Source of the DNA: Streptococcus mitis bv. 2 str. SK95
GTDB taxonomy: Bacteria; Bacillota; Bacilli; Lactobacillales; Streptococcaceae
Direction of reading: 5' to 3'
DNA: 64,000 nucleotides
Assembly: GCF_000222705.1 (NCBI RefSeq)
Contig: NZ_AFUB01000057.1
Span: 1-64,000 of the forward strand
The notes beneath the pieces were generated by a model that had not been told where the DNA came from, made no database searches, and saw only the letters and a list, made by a program, of their open reading frames with translations. The translations under genes were made by a program, and so were the position numbers. This document shows positions 13,426 through 23,241 of this stretch, piece by piece. Numbering within the stretch: position 1 is the stretch's first letter; each line of letters starts with the position of its first letter.

Positions 13426-13866
13426 TACACAAAAAATGAAGAAGAGCTGATTAATCTGGGAGAACGCCTAGGAACCTTGCTCCAAAAAAATGATGTTTTG
13501 ATCTTGTCTGGGGAATTGGGTGCTGGTAAAACAACCTTTACAAAGGGTCTTGCCAAGGGCTTGGGGATTCGTCAGATGATCAAAAGTCCAACCTACACCA
13601 TCGTGAGAGAGTATGAAGGTCGTCTTCCACTTTACCACTTGGATGTCTATCGGATTGAAGGGGATGCTGATTCGATTGACTTGGATGAGTTTCTCTTTGG
13701 TGGTGGTGTGACCGTTATCGAGTGGGGACATCTTTTGGGTGAGGATTTGCCAGATTCCTACTTGGAGTTGGAACTCTTGAAAGAGGCTGAGGGTCGTCGC
13801 CTCTATTTTACCGCTCAGGGTTCTCGTGCTGTGGAATTGATTAAGGAGCTTCAAGATGGAGTATGA
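13423..13866 (+). CDS. tsaE: tRNA threonylcarbamoyladenosine biosynthesis ATPase TsaE
   Basis: TsaE is the small ATPase that supports the TsaBD complex in making t6A37 of ANN-decoding tRNAs. A Walker A motif (GELGAGKTTFTKGLAKGLG) sits near residues 30-48, followed by the family signatures SPTYTIVREYEG and LYHLDVYRI, and the Walker B-like VTVIEWGHLL. At 147 residues it has the usual length. It overlaps the next gene (acetyltransferase) by 11 bp, and LytR follows, an arrangement also seen in pneumococcus. The start codon lies directly after a -10 box. Confidence 0.93.
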   Translation: MYTKNEEELINLGERLGTLLQKNDVLILSGELGAGKTTFTKGLAKGLGIRQMIKSPTYTIVREYEGRLPLYHLDVYRIEGDADSIDLDEFLFGGGVTVIEWGHLLGEDLPDSYLELELLKEAEGRRLYFTAQGSRAVELIKELQDGV

Positions 13867-14377
13867 ACTTTGTATTCGTGAGGCTGAAGCTCATGATGCA
13901 GCTGCTTTGGTTGCATTCTTGGATTTAGTTGGACAGGAGACAGATTTCACCAGTCTGGATGAAAATGGTATCCTGATGACAGAATCTGAAATGGCGCTTT
14001 TTATTGAAAAGCAAGCGACTTCAGATAATCAAATCACTCTCCTAGCCCTCCTGAATGATGAAATTGCAGGTGTTTTGAACATCACGGCAGAGCAACGTAT
14101 ACGGATTCGTCACATTGGGGATATCTTTTTGGTCATCCAAAGGAAGTTTTGGAATCATGGCTTAGGAAGCATACTCCTTGAAGAGGGAATTGAGTGGGCT
14201 AAAACCAGTGGAGTTCTGCGTCGTTTGCAGCTCAGTGTACAAAAGCGCAACGAGGCGGCTATCCACCTCTATTCAAAATTTGGATTTGTTACAGAAGGCT
14301 TACAAGAAAGAGGAGCCTATTTAAAAGAAGGGATATTTTTAGACGTTTACCTGATGGGTAGACTGATAGATAAATGA
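13856..14377 (+). CDS. GNAT-family N-acetyltransferase
   Basis: A 173-residue single-domain acetyltransferase using acetyl-CoA. The family core is visible: HIGDIFLVIQRKFWNHGLG (beta4 plus the pyrophosphate-binding loop, near residues 85-103), then RLQLSVQKRNEAAIHLYSK and FGFVTEGLQERGAYLKEG, typical of RimJ/RimI-like enzymes. The ATG at 13856 lies inside the tsaE end and has AAGGAG at 13843-13848, pointing to translational coupling. The acceptor substrate cannot be told from sequence; co-operon genes act in tRNA modification and wall assembly. Confidence 0.85.
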   Translation: MEYELCIREAEAHDAAALVAFLDLVGQETDFTSLDENGILMTESEMALFIEKQATSDNQITLLALLNDEIAGVLNITAEQRIRIRHIGDIFLVIQRKFWNHGLGSILLEEGIEWAKTSGVLRRLQLSVQKRNEAAIHLYSKFGFVTEGLQERGAYLKEGIFLDVYLMGRLIDK

Positions 14378-14381
14378 TAAG

Positions 14382-15416
14382 ATGGTAAAAAAAATAATCG
14401 GAATGCTACTAGCTTTTCTAGCAGTAACGGCTTTAGGTGTGGGTGCATATGCCTATACTATTTATTATCAAGGAACTGAAACCTTAAGTAAAAAAACTTA
14501 TAAGAAAATTGGTGAAGAAACCAACGTGATTGAGGCGACAGAGCCTTTGACCATTCTTTTGATGGGGGTAGATACGGGAAATGTAGAACGTACAGACCCT
14601 TGGGCGGGGAATAGTGATTCCATGATTCTTCTGACAGTCAATCCGAAAACCAAGAAAACCACTATGATGAGTTTAGAACGGGATATTTTGACCAAGATTG
14701 AGACTGGAAACGGCCAAGTTCAGGAAGCAAAACTCAATGCTGCCTATGCCAATGGCGGTGCAGAGTTGGCTATTTCAACCATTCAAAAAATGATGAACAT
14801 TCATATTGATCGTTATGTGATGGTCAACATGCAAGGACTCCAACAGCTAGTTGATGCAGTTGGGGGCATCACAGTCAACAACACACTCGGTTTTCCAATT
14901 TCGATTGCTGATCAGGAAGAATTTAATAAAATCTCGATTGGAGTCGGTGAGCAAACTTTGAATGGTGAGGAAGCTCTGGTCTATTCACGGATGCGTTATC
15001 AGGATCCTGAGGGAGACTATGGTCGTCAAAAACGACAACGTGAAGTCATTCAAAAGATTATGGAAAAGGTCTTGAGCCTCAATAGTATCAGTCATTATCA
15101 AGCTATCTTAAAAGCGCTTAGTGATAATATGCAGACAAATGTTGATTTGTCTGCCTCCAGTATCCCACAACTACTTGGTTACCAAGATTCCTTTAAAAAC
15201 ATCGAAACACATCAACTTCGTGGTGAAGATGCTGAGTTACAAGGAATCTCTTACCAAATCGTAACGAGAGAGCATATGCTGGAAATGCAAAATCTCTTGC
15301 GTCGTTCCCTAGGGAGAGAGGACGTAGCAGAGTTGGAGACCAACGCTGTTCTGTATGAGCATCTTTATGGTCGAACAGCGCCTTCAACAAATGCTTCAAG
15401 TGAGGAAATAGAATAA
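14382..15416 (+). CDS. lytR: LCP-family cell-wall glycopolymer ligase LytR
   Basis: LytR-CpsA-Psr proteins transfer wall teichoic acid or capsule chains from undecaprenyl pyrophosphate to peptidoglycan outside the membrane. The N-terminus has one transmembrane helix (about residues 5-25) with most of the protein outside. LCP signatures are visible: ILLMGVDTG near 58, NSDSMILLTVNP, MMSLERDIL, KLNAAYANGG, VGGITVN, and YSRMRYQDPEGDYGRQKRQ with the polyprenyl-phosphate-binding arginines. Length 344 residues is normal. It is last in the tsaE-GNAT-lytR operon and is followed by a terminator. The name follows the syntenic pneumococcal gene. Confidence 0.88.
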   Translation: MVKKIIGMLLAFLAVTALGVGAYAYTIYYQGTETLSKKTYKKIGEETNVIEATEPLTILLMGVDTGNVERTDPWAGNSDSMILLTVNPKTKKTTMMSLERDILTKIETGNGQVQEAKLNAAYANGGAELAISTIQKMMNIHIDRYVMVNMQGLQQLVDAVGGITVNNTLGFPISIADQEEFNKISIGVGEQTLNGEEALVYSRMRYQDPEGDYGRQKRQREVIQKIMEKVLSLNSISHYQAILKALSDNMQTNVDLSASSIPQLLGYQDSFKNIETHQLRGEDAELQGISYQIVTREHMLEMQNLLRRSLGREDVAELETNAVLYEHLYGRTAPSTNASSEEIE

Positions 15417-15427
15417 AAAGAAAAATC

Positions 15428-15455
15428 AAATCGTGGGACTTTCCTGCGATTTTTT
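15428..15455 (+). terminator. Terminator after lytR
   Basis: AAATCG (15428-15433) pairs with CGATTT (15447-15452), extended inward by GGGA/TCCT pairing, with T residues at the 3' side. Confidence 0.7.
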
Positions 15456-15464
15456 CAAAAAGAA

Positions 15465-15472
15465 TCCGAATA
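15465..15472 (+). promoter_or_regulatory. Candidate com-box (ComX/SigX promoter) for cinA-recA
   Basis: TCCGAATA differs at one position from the late-competence com-box TACGAATA and follows a T-rich stretch, as at pneumococcal cinA. It lies 18 bp before the cinA start codon. cinA and recA are late competence genes in this group, which supports the call. Confidence 0.6.
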
Positions 15473-15489
15473 GATAGGTAGGAGGAAAG

Positions 15490-16746
15490 ATGAAAGCAGA
15501 AATTATTGCTGTAGGAACGGAAATTTTGACAGGGCAGATCGTCAATACCAACGCCCAGTTTTTGTCAGAAAAGCTAGCAGAAATTGGAGTAGATGTCTAC
15601 TTCCAAACAGCTGTCGGAGATAATGAAGCGCGTCTCATGTCCTTACTAGAGATTGCGAGCTTGCGTAGCAGTCTAGTCATTTTGACAGGGGGCTTGGGGC
15701 CAACTGAGGATGATTTAACCAAACAAACTCTGGCAAAATTTTTGGGAAAAAACTTAGTGTTTGACCCTCAAGCGCAAGAGAAACTGGATGTCTTTTTTGC
15801 TCAAAGGCCAGACTATGCTCGGACACCCAATAACGAGAGGCAAGCACAAATTGTAGAAGGGGCAACTCCACTGCCAAATGAGACAGGCTTAGCGGTAGGA
15901 GGGGTATCGGAAGTAGATGGCGTGACCTACGTAGTCCTTCCAGGACCTCCTAGTGAGTTGAAACCCATGGTCTTAAATCAGCTCTTACCCAAGTTAATGA
16001 CGGGTGCTAAGTTGTACTCACGAGTGCTCCGTTTCTTTGGGATTGGTGAAAGTCAGTTGGTGACCATTTTGGCGGATTTGATTGACCATCAAACCGATCC
16101 GACCTTGGCACCTTATGCCAAAACGGGAGAAGTGACCTTGCGCTTGTCCACAAAAGCAGTCAGTCAAGAAAAGGCTGATCAAGCCTTGGATACCTTGGAA
16201 AATCAAATCTTAGATCGCCAGACTTTCGAGGGACTCTCTTTGAGAGATATCTGTTATGGATATGGGGAAGAAACCAGTCTAGCAAGTGTCGTTGTAGAAG
16301 AGCTTAAGAAGAGACAGAAAAGCATTACGGCAGCAGAGAGCTTAACTGCAGGCCTCTTTCAGGCTACTTTAGCGGACTTTTCAGGCGTTTCAGCCATCTT
16401 TAATGGCGGTTTTGTCACCTACAGTCTAGAAGAAAAGTCCAAGATGCTGGATATTTCCGAGCAAGAGCTAAAGAAACATGGTGTCGTTTCAGAGTTTACG
16501 GCTAAAAAGATGGCAGAGCAGGCACGACTCAAGACTCAGTCTGATTATGGAGTCAGTTTGACGGGTGTGGCAGGACCAGATAGCCTAGAGGGGCATCCAG
16601 CTGGAACGGTCTTTATCGGATTGGCACATGCAAAAGGGACAGAGGTTATCAAAGCCAATATCGCAGGGCGGAGCCGAGCAGATGTTCGTCAGATTGCGGT
16701 TATGCATGCCTTTAACCTAGTTCGCAAGGCTTTATTAAGTGACTAA
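15490..16746 (+). CDS. cinA: Competence/damage-inducible protein CinA
   Basis: CinA has an N-terminal MoCF-like domain (about residues 1-170: [35 protein letters not shown]) and a C-terminal CinA/PncC-type domain (from about 260: [43 protein letters not shown]). The family is linked to NAD-byproduct deamidation, and in streptococci the protein accompanies RecA during transformation. The ATG has a strong TAGGAGG site. Length 418 matches pneumococcus. recA follows after 54 bp. Confidence 0.95.
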   Translation: MKAEIIAVGTEILTGQIVNTNAQFLSEKLAEIGVDVYFQTAVGDNEARLMSLLEIASLRSSLVILTGGLGPTEDDLTKQTLAKFLGKNLVFDPQAQEKLDVFFAQRPDYARTPNNERQAQIVEGATPLPNETGLAVGGVSEVDGVTYVVLPGPPSELKPMVLNQLLPKLMTGAKLYSRVLRFFGIGESQLVTILADLIDHQTDPTLAPYAKTGEVTLRLSTKAVSQEKADQALDTLENQILDRQTFEGLSLRDICYGYGEETSLASVVVEELKKRQKSITAAESLTAGLFQATLADFSGVSAIFNGGFVTYSLEEKSKMLDISEQELKKHGVVSEFTAKKMAEQARLKTQSDYGVSLTGVAGPDSLEGHPAGTVFIGLAHAKGTEVIKANIAGRSRADVRQIAVMHAFNLVRKALLSD

Positions 16747-16752
16747 CTTTTG

Positions 16753-16758
16753 ATATAA
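16753..16758 (+). promoter_or_regulatory. -10 element of an internal recA promoter
   Basis: TTTGATATAATAG lies between cinA and recA, about 45 bp before the recA start. It would give recA a competence-independent promoter besides readthrough from cinA. Confidence 0.5.
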
Positions 16759-16800
16759 TAGTAGATAGGTCTTAGGACTATTAGAATACAGGAGAATAGA

Positions 16801-17943
<1,143 letters not shown>

Positions 17944-17946
17944 CAT

Positions 17947-17977
17947 AAAAAGTAGCAGATAGGAACTGCTACTTTTT
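17947..17977. terminator. Bidirectional terminator between recA and a convergent GNAT gene
   Basis: Perfect 12-bp arms AAAAAGTAGCAG (17947-17958) and CTGCTACTTTTT (17966-17977) give T-tracts on both strands, serving recA and the minus-strand gene at 18000. Confidence 0.88.
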
Positions 17978-17999
17978 ATGTTTGTTTCAGATGAAAGAA

Positions 18000-18554
18000 C
18001 TAATGGTCACTAAAACGACGATACTCGATATGAAAGTCAAAGTAATGTTCATCCTGTAACTTCTGGAAGATGTCGCGATAGGCTTCCTCGTCGAAATGGT
18101 CACCGCGGTAGAGAATTTCAAAACTCAAATCATCGTACTCTAGAAAAGCGTTGGCTGTTTTGAAACCATTTTGGCGATAGAAGTCCATTCTAGCCTTCCT
18201 TTGCTCCAAGTTATCGCATTCTTCATCTAATCGCTCGACTTCAAGCAACATGGTTCGCTGGTAAAAATCAGTCAGCTTTTCGATAATTTCCTTTCCGTAC
18301 CCGTGGCTTCTCAGGTGGGGCATGATGGCAAAAAAGCTGATATAGAAAGCTTTGGGGTTGGAAATAGAGAAAGCAAAGCCGACAAACTCTTCCTGGTTAT
18401 AAAAGGCAAAGAAGTGGGCGTCATCTCGGTCTTGATAGCGTAAAAACTCTGACAGAGGGACTCGTTCTTCCTCAGGGAAAGCTTCCTTGTTTAGCTTTTC
18501 AACCTTATCAAGATCCGGAAATGCATCGGTTATTAATTGACTGGTCAAACTCAT
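18000..18554 (-). CDS. GNAT-family N-acetyltransferase
   Basis: A 184-residue GNAT-like protein. The acetyl-CoA-binding signature is AIMPHLRSHGYGKEII, near residues 80-95, followed by LLEVERLDEECDNLEQRKARMDFYRQNGF, the usual beta5/alpha4 end with the Tyr that often acts as general acid. The start chosen is the ATG at 18554, which has AGGAGG 6-7 nt upstream on the minus strand; the in-frame ATG at 18602 has no such site. It converges on recA and diverges from the MATE gene. Acceptor substrate unknown. Confidence 0.82.
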   Translation of the reverse strand: MSLTSQLITDAFPDLDKVEKLNKEAFPEEERVPLSEFLRYQDRDDAHFFAFYNQEEFVGFAFSISNPKAFYISFFAIMPHLRSHGYGKEIIEKLTDFYQRTMLLEVERLDEECDNLEQRKARMDFYRQNGFKTANAFLEYDDLSFEILYRGDHFDEEAYRDIFQKLQDEHYFDFHIEYRRFSDH

Positions 18555-18628
18555 AAATGACCTCCTTTTCTTGATTATAGCAAATTGTCCCTCTGTAAGC
18601 AATTGATTTTAAGAAATCCAAGCAATTC

Positions 18629-18657
18629 TTGTCGCTCCTTTAGAAAGCTGATATAAT
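18629..18657 (+). promoter_or_regulatory. Promoter of the MATE exporter gene
   Basis: TTGTCG (18629-18634) and TATAAT (18652-18657) are 17 bp apart. The -10 box ends 6 bp before the ATG at 18664, so transcription should start at or near the start codon. Confidence 0.65.
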
Positions 18658-18663
18658 AGCTTT

Positions 18664-20028
18664 ATGAATAAGAAAAGAAAAGTGGATTTGGTCAATGGTC
18701 CAATCCTTCCTTCGCTTTTAAGCTTTGCCTTTCCAATCTTACTGTCTAATATCTTTCAACAGCTTTATAATACAGCTGACGTCTTGATTGTTGGGCGTTT
18801 TCTTGGTCAAGATTCCTTGGCTGCCGTAGGGGCGACAACTGCCATTTTTGACTTGATTATAGGCTTTACGCTTGGTGTTGGAAATGGCATGGGGATCGTC
18901 ATTGCCCGCTATTATGGGGCTCGTAATTTCACCAAAATCAAGGAAGCAGTAGCAGCCACCTGGATTTTAGGCGTTCTTTTGAGCATTGTGGTCATGCTGA
19001 TGGGCTTTGTTGGTCTGTATCCACTCTTGCAATATTTAGATACCCCTGCAGAAATCCTTCCTCAATCCTATCAATATATTTCTATGATTGTGACTTGTGT
19101 AGGCGTCAGCTTCGCTTATAATCTCTTTGCAGGTTTGTTGCGGTCCATTGGAGACAGTCTAGCAGCTCTTGGCTTCCTGATTTTTTCTGCCCTGGTCAAT
19201 GTGGTTCTGGATCTCTATTTCATTACGCAACTGCATCTGGGAGTTCAATCTGCGGGGCTTGCTACTATTATTTCACAAGGTTTGTCAGCGGTTCTTTGCT
19301 TTTTCTATATCCGTAAGAGTGTTCCAGAACTGCTCCCTCAACTCAAGCATTTCAAATGGGACAAGGCCTTGTATGCGGATCTTTTGGAGCAAGGTTTGGC
19401 TATGGGCTTGATGAGTTCGATTGTATCCATCGGTAGTGTGATTTTACAATCTTCTGTCAATACTTTTGGAGCCGTGATTATAAGTGCGCAAACAGCGGCT
19501 CGACGCATTATGGCCTTTGCTTTGCTTCCGATGACGGCTGTTTCTTCTGCCATGACGACCTTTGCCTCTCAGAATCTCGGGGCTGAGCGACCAGACCGCA
19601 TTGTTCAAGGTCTTCGAATCGGCAGTCGCCTGAGCATGTCCTGGGCAGGTTTTGTTTGTATTTTCCTCTTTTTTGCTAGTCCGACCTTGGTTTCCTTCTT
19701 GGCCAGTTCGACAGATAGTTACTTGGTAGAAAACGGTAGCCTCTACCTGCAAATCAGTTCAGTCTTTTATCCGATTTTGAGCCTTTTGCTGATTTATCGC
19801 AATTGCTTGCAGGGCTTGGGTCAGAAAGTTCTCCCTCTAGTTTCTAGCTTTATTGAACTAATCGGCAAAATCGTTTTTGTGGTCTTGATTATCCCTTGGG
19901 CAGGGTATAGGGGAGTTATCCTTTGCGAACCCCTTATCTGGGTTGCCATGACCACCCAACTGTATTTTTCACTTTTCCGCCATCCCCTGATAAAAGAAGG
20001 CAAGGCAATCTTGGCAGCTAAAGGATAA
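18664..20028 (+). CDS. MATE-family multidrug efflux protein
   Basis: A 454-residue cation-coupled exporter of the MATE superfamily with about 12 membrane helices in two halves. Typical signatures are PILLSNIFQQLYNTADVLIVGRFLG (split here as residues about 22-46), AVGATTAIFDLIIGFTLG and GNGMGIVIARYYGARN. It resembles the NorM/MepA-like branch rather than DinF: the N-terminus and helix motifs differ from pneumococcal DinF as I remember it, so despite lying next to recA it should not be named dinF. It has its own promoter and appears monocistronic and leaderless. Confidence 0.88.
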   Translation: MNKKRKVDLVNGPILPSLLSFAFPILLSNIFQQLYNTADVLIVGRFLGQDSLAAVGATTAIFDLIIGFTLGVGNGMGIVIARYYGARNFTKIKEAVAATWILGVLLSIVVMLMGFVGLYPLLQYLDTPAEILPQSYQYISMIVTCVGVSFAYNLFAGLLRSIGDSLAALGFLIFSALVNVVLDLYFITQLHLGVQSAGLATIISQGLSAVLCFFYIRKSVPELLPQLKHFKWDKALYADLLEQGLAMGLMSSIVSIGSVILQSSVNTFGAVIISAQTAARRIMAFALLPMTAVSSAMTTFASQNLGAERPDRIVQGLRIGSRLSMSWAGFVCIFLFFASPTLVSFLASSTDSYLVENGSLYLQISSVFYPILSLLLIYRNCLQGLGQKVLPLVSSFIELIGKIVFVVLIIPWAGYRGVILCEPLIWVAMTTQLYFSLFRHPLIKEGKAILAAKG

Positions 20029-20130
20029 TCCTAGCTGGATTTAAGAAAGAAAATCCATTTCCTCTAGTGAAAATCGAAAAAACTTGTGTTATAATAAGAA
20101 AGATTAAAATGTGAAAAAAGGAGATTCCTA

Positions 20131-20847
20131 ATGGGACGTAAATGGGCCAATATCGTAGCCAAGAAAACGGCTAAAGATGGAGCTAACTCTAAAGTATATG
20201 CAAAATTTGGTGTAGAAATCTATGTAGCAGCTAAAAAAGGTGATCCAGACCCAGAATCAAACACTGCTTTGAAATTTGTTATCGACCGTGCTAAACAAGC
20301 CCAAGTGCCAAAACACGTTATCGATAAAGCGATTGATAAAGCAAAAGGAAACACAGACGAAACCTTTACAGAAGGACGTTACGAAGGATTTGGACCAAAC
20401 GGTTCTATGTTAATCGTTGATACCTTGACTTCAAACGTCAACCGTACCGCAGCTAATGTTCGTGCAGCCTTTGGTAAAAACGGCGGAAACATGGGTGCTT
20501 CTGGTTCAGTTTCTTACCTCTTTGACAATAAGGGTGTTATCGTATTTGCAGGTGAAGATGCAGATGCAGTCTTTGAGCAATTGCTCGAAGCAGATGTTGA
20601 TGTGGACGATGTAGAAGCAGAAGAAGGAACAATCACTGTTTACACAGCTCCAACAGACCTTCACAAGGCTATTGTTGCCCTTCGTGAGTCAGGTGTCGAA
20701 GAATTCCAAGTGACAGAATTGGAAATGATTCCTCAGTCAGAAGTGGAATTGTCAGGCGAAGACCTTGAAACCTTTGAAAAACTTTACAGCGTTCTTGAGG
20801 ACGACGAAGACGTACAAAAGATCTACACAAACGTAGATGGATTCTAA
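20131..20847 (+). CDS. YebC/PmpR family protein, YeeN type
   Basis: A 238-residue member of the YebC family. The opening [17 protein letters not shown] and the block [19 protein letters not shown] are nearly those of the YeeN branch. YebC proteins were first annotated as transcription regulators; recent work links the family to relief of ribosome stalling at proline-rich stretches. The acidic middle and C-terminal segments ([19 protein letters not shown]) are typical. It has a strong AAAGGAG site and an extended -10 box (TGTTATAAT, 20087-20095). It is followed by a terminator. In pneumococcus the homologue neighbours the pneumolysin gene; none is present here. Confidence 0.9.
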   Translation: MGRKWANIVAKKTAKDGANSKVYAKFGVEIYVAAKKGDPDPESNTALKFVIDRAKQAQVPKHVIDKAIDKAKGNTDETFTEGRYEGFGPNGSMLIVDTLTSNVNRTAANVRAAFGKNGGNMGASGSVSYLFDNKGVIVFAGEDADAVFEQLLEADVDVDDVEAEEGTITVYTAPTDLHKAIVALRESGVEEFQVTELEMIPQSEVELSGEDLETFEKLYSVLEDDEDVQKIYTNVDGF

Positions 20848-20865
20848 TTTGAAGAAGAGAAGATC

Positions 20866-20904
20866 ATCCTAAGCGAGAATAAACTTGCTTGGGATATTTT
20901 TTAT
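20866..20904 (+). terminator. Terminator after the YeeN-type gene
   Basis: ATCCTAAGC (20866-20874) pairs with GCTTGGGAT (20887-20895), one G-T pair, followed by a T run. Confidence 0.65.
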
Positions 20905-20913
20905 CAATAAAAT

Positions 20914-20999
20914 AGTTCTCTAGGAAACTTTTTTCTTGACACCTCTTTTCAAAGTGGTAAAATAGTTCTCATGGAAACTGAATAGTTCTCCAGAGAACT
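20914..20999 (+). promoter_or_regulatory. MarR-operon promoter with three palindromic operators
   Basis: Three 16-bp copies of one motif are seen: AGTTCTCTAGGAAACT (20914-20929), AGTTCTCATGGAAACT (20964-20979) and AGTTCTCCAGAGAACT (20984-20999). The last has perfect 7-bp inverted arms. The promoter TTGACA (20936-20941), 16 bp, TAAAAT (20958-20963) lies between the first and second copies, and the third covers the start region. Placement around the promoter of a marR gene indicates autorepression. Confidence 0.8.
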
Positions 21000-21026
21000 A
21001 TATAAAATCGTGAGAAAGGAGCAATC

Positions 21027-21488
21027 ATGGACAAGCCGATGTTGATTTTTAAACGCTTTGGGCACCAGGTTCACCTGATGGTACAGAAAGAAGCCAAGCG
21101 TTGCGGCATTGAATTTATGGGTGGACCGCAAGGGCAAGTTCTGCGTTTTTTAGATCATTGTGAGCAAAAAGAGGAACTGGTCCTGATTAAAGATATCGAG
21201 CAGGAACTCAATATTACCAAATCTGTGGCGAGTAATTTAGTCAAGCGCATGGTGCAAAATGGTTTGGTTGAGCTAGAGGCGAGCCCGAGTGATAAGCGGG
21301 CAAAATTTGTTCGCTTGACGGAGAAATCGCGTTCGCAGATGCAAGAAGTTAAGGCTTTTTTTGATCGGATTGATCAGAGTCTGCTAGACGGGGTTTCAAA
21401 GTCAGACTTGGCAATTTTTGAAAAGGTTCTTGGTCAGTTGCAAGAAAATGTTGAGAAGATAGGAGGAGAGAATGAAGAAACTCGCTAA
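21027..21488 (+). CDS. MarR-family transcriptional regulator
   Basis: A 153-residue winged-helix regulator. The recognition part IKDIEQELNITKSVASNLVKRMVQNGLVE lies near residues 55-83, followed by the wing SPSDKRAKFVRLTEK, the family hallmark. N- and C-terminal helices would form the dimer interface. It is the first gene of a three-gene operon; the stop codon overlaps the next start by 17 bp. Three palindromes in its own promoter are likely its binding sites, so it should repress itself and the two ABC genes until a ligand, probably a drug or toxic compound, releases it. Confidence 0.92.
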   Translation: MDKPMLIFKRFGHQVHLMVQKEAKRCGIEFMGGPQGQVLRFLDHCEQKEELVLIKDIEQELNITKSVASNLVKRMVQNGLVELEASPSDKRAKFVRLTEKSRSQMQEVKAFFDRIDQSLLDGVSKSDLAIFEKVLGQLQENVEKIGGENEETR

Positions 21489-23241
21489 ACGTATTACAGG
21501 AAAAGAGTGGGGGATGATTGTCCTTACGATTCTTTTCACTTGTTTCTCGGTCTATCTCGAGTTAGAGGTACCGACCTACATTTCACAAATTACAGAGTTA
21601 CTCGGAACGTCTGGAACGCAGTTGGATGCACTCTGGTCACCAGCTGCGAAGATGATTGGTTTGTCTTTATTGGCTTTCTTTTCATCTGTTATGGTTGGTT
21701 TCTTTGCCGCTCGCGTTGCAGCATCCTATACAACCCATCTACGCACTGATGTATTTCATCAGGTTTTGGATTTTTCGCAGACAGAGATCAAACGTTTTTC
21801 AATCCCAAGTCTTTTGACTCGGACGACCAATGATATCACTCAGATTCAGATGCTCTTTACCATGGGCTTACAGGTAGTGACTCGTGGGCCTATCATGGCC
21901 ATCTGGGCTATTGGAAAAATCCTTGGGAAGTCGGAATACTGGCTCTGGGCAGTAGTGGTGGCAGTCATTGTCAATGTCTTGATGACCACTGTTCTCATGA
22001 CTCTGGCCTTTCCAAAACAATCTGTCATTCAAAAATTGACAGATAAACTCAATAGCATCACCCGTGAAAGTTTGACAGGGATTCGAGTGGTGCGTGCTTA
22101 TAACGCCGAAGATTATCAAGACAAGAAATTCGAAGAGGCCAATGATGAGGTGACTCGACTTAATCTCTTTGTCAACCGTTTGATGGCGATTATGAATCCT
22201 ATTATGATGGCGATTTCCAGCGGTTTGACCTTGGCTATTTATTGGATTGGTGCCTATATCATCAACGAGGCAAGTTTGACAGAACGTCTGCCGCTCTTTA
22301 GTGATATGGTGGTTTTCATGTCTTATGCCATGCAGGTCGTGATGGGCTTCCTTCTCATGGGAGCACTCTTTATCGTTCTTCCACGTACCTTGGTTTCGGC
22401 AGGACGTATCAATCAAGTATTGGATCTGCATTCTTCTATTGAAAATCCTAGTCATGCACAGACAGCGAATCCCTCAGTTCAGGGACAAGTGGAATTCCGT
22501 GACGTAACCTTCCGCTACTCTAACAACTCAGAAGCAGTTGTGGAACATGTTACTTTTAAAGCCGAAGCGGGTCAAACAGTTGCCTTTATCGGTTCAACTG
22601 GTTCTGGTAAATCTACCTTGGTCAATCTGATTCCTCGTTTTTACGATGTATCAGCTGGTCAAATCCTAGTAGATGGTGTCAATGTGCAAGATTACGACTT
22701 GGAAGACCTGCGCAATAAGGTCGGCTATATTCCGCAGAAAGCCGTGCTCTTTTCTGGAGATGTCAAGGAGAACTTAGATTTTGGTAAGAGCAAAGAAACT
22801 CCTCTAAGCGAAGCTGCTATGTGGCAAGCCCTTGAATTGGCCCAGTCTAAAGGCTTCATCGAGGACAAGGAAGCAGGTCTGGACTCAGAGGTGGCTCAAG
22901 GTGGAACCAACTTCTCAGGAGGACAAAGACAGCGTTTGGCCATTGCGCGTGCCTTGTCTCGTAAACCAGAAATTCTCATCTTCGATGACTCTTTCTCAGC
23001 CTTGGACTACAAGACAGATCGTGTCCTACGCCAAGAGCTAGCTGAGAAAACAAAATCCATGACCAAGCTTATCGTAGCGCAGCGGATTTCTACCATTATG
23101 GATGCTGACCTGATCTTAGTCTTGGATCAAGGAAAAGTCGTGGGACAAGGCACCCATAAGGAACTTCTAGCTACCAACGAAGTCTACCAAGAAATTGCCT
23201 ACTCACAACTATCGAAGGAGGAATTGGAACATGGAAAATAA
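21472..23241 (+). CDS. ABC exporter half-transporter, degenerate-site subunit
   Basis: A 589-residue fused membrane-ATPase half-transporter (six helices to about residue 310, then the nucleotide-binding domain). Walker A is GSTGSGKST, the signature is FSGGQRQRLAIARAL, and Walker B reads ILIFDDSFSALD. The residue after Walker B is Asp where the catalytic Glu normally stands, which is typical of one subunit of heterodimeric multidrug exporters such as LmrCD. It overlaps marR upstream and the second subunit downstream by 11 bp, fitting tight co-expression. Substrate unknown; drug or peptide efflux is inferred from the MarR control. Confidence 0.9.
   Translation: MKKLAKRITGKEWGMIVLTILFTCFSVYLELEVPTYISQITELLGTSGTQLDALWSPAAKMIGLSLLAFFSSVMVGFFAARVAASYTTHLRTDVFHQVLDFSQTEIKRFSIPSLLTRTTNDITQIQMLFTMGLQVVTRGPIMAIWAIGKILGKSEYWLWAVVVAVIVNVLMTTVLMTLAFPKQSVIQKLTDKLNSITRESLTGIRVVRAYNAEDYQDKKFEEANDEVTRLNLFVNRLMAIMNPIMMAISSGLTLAIYWIGAYIINEASLTERLPLFSDMVVFMSYAMQVVMGFLLMGALFIVLPRTLVSAGRINQVLDLHSSIENPSHAQTANPSVQGQVEFRDVTFRYSNNSEAVVEHVTFKAEAGQTVAFIGSTGSGKSTLVNLIPRFYDVSAGQILVDGVNVQDYDLEDLRNKVGYIPQKAVLFSGDVKENLDFGKSKETPLSEAAMWQALELAQSKGFIEDKEAGLDSEVAQGGTNFSGGQRQRLAIARALSRKPEILIFDDSFSALDYKTDRVLRQELAEKTKSMTKLIVAQRISTIMDADLILVLDQGKVVGQGTHKELLATNEVYQEIAYSQLSKEELEHGK

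Noticed and set aside
18664-20028. Naming the MATE gene dinF because it follows recA
   Set aside because: Its N-terminal motifs are of the NorM/MepA-like branch and differ from pneumococcal DinF as I remember it; it also has its own promoter and is separated by a minus-strand gene.
21868-22455. A 195-codon minus-strand frame inside the first ABC exporter gene
   Set aside because: Its His/Asn-rich composition is that of an antisense reading of a membrane-protein gene; no ribosome-binding site is present.
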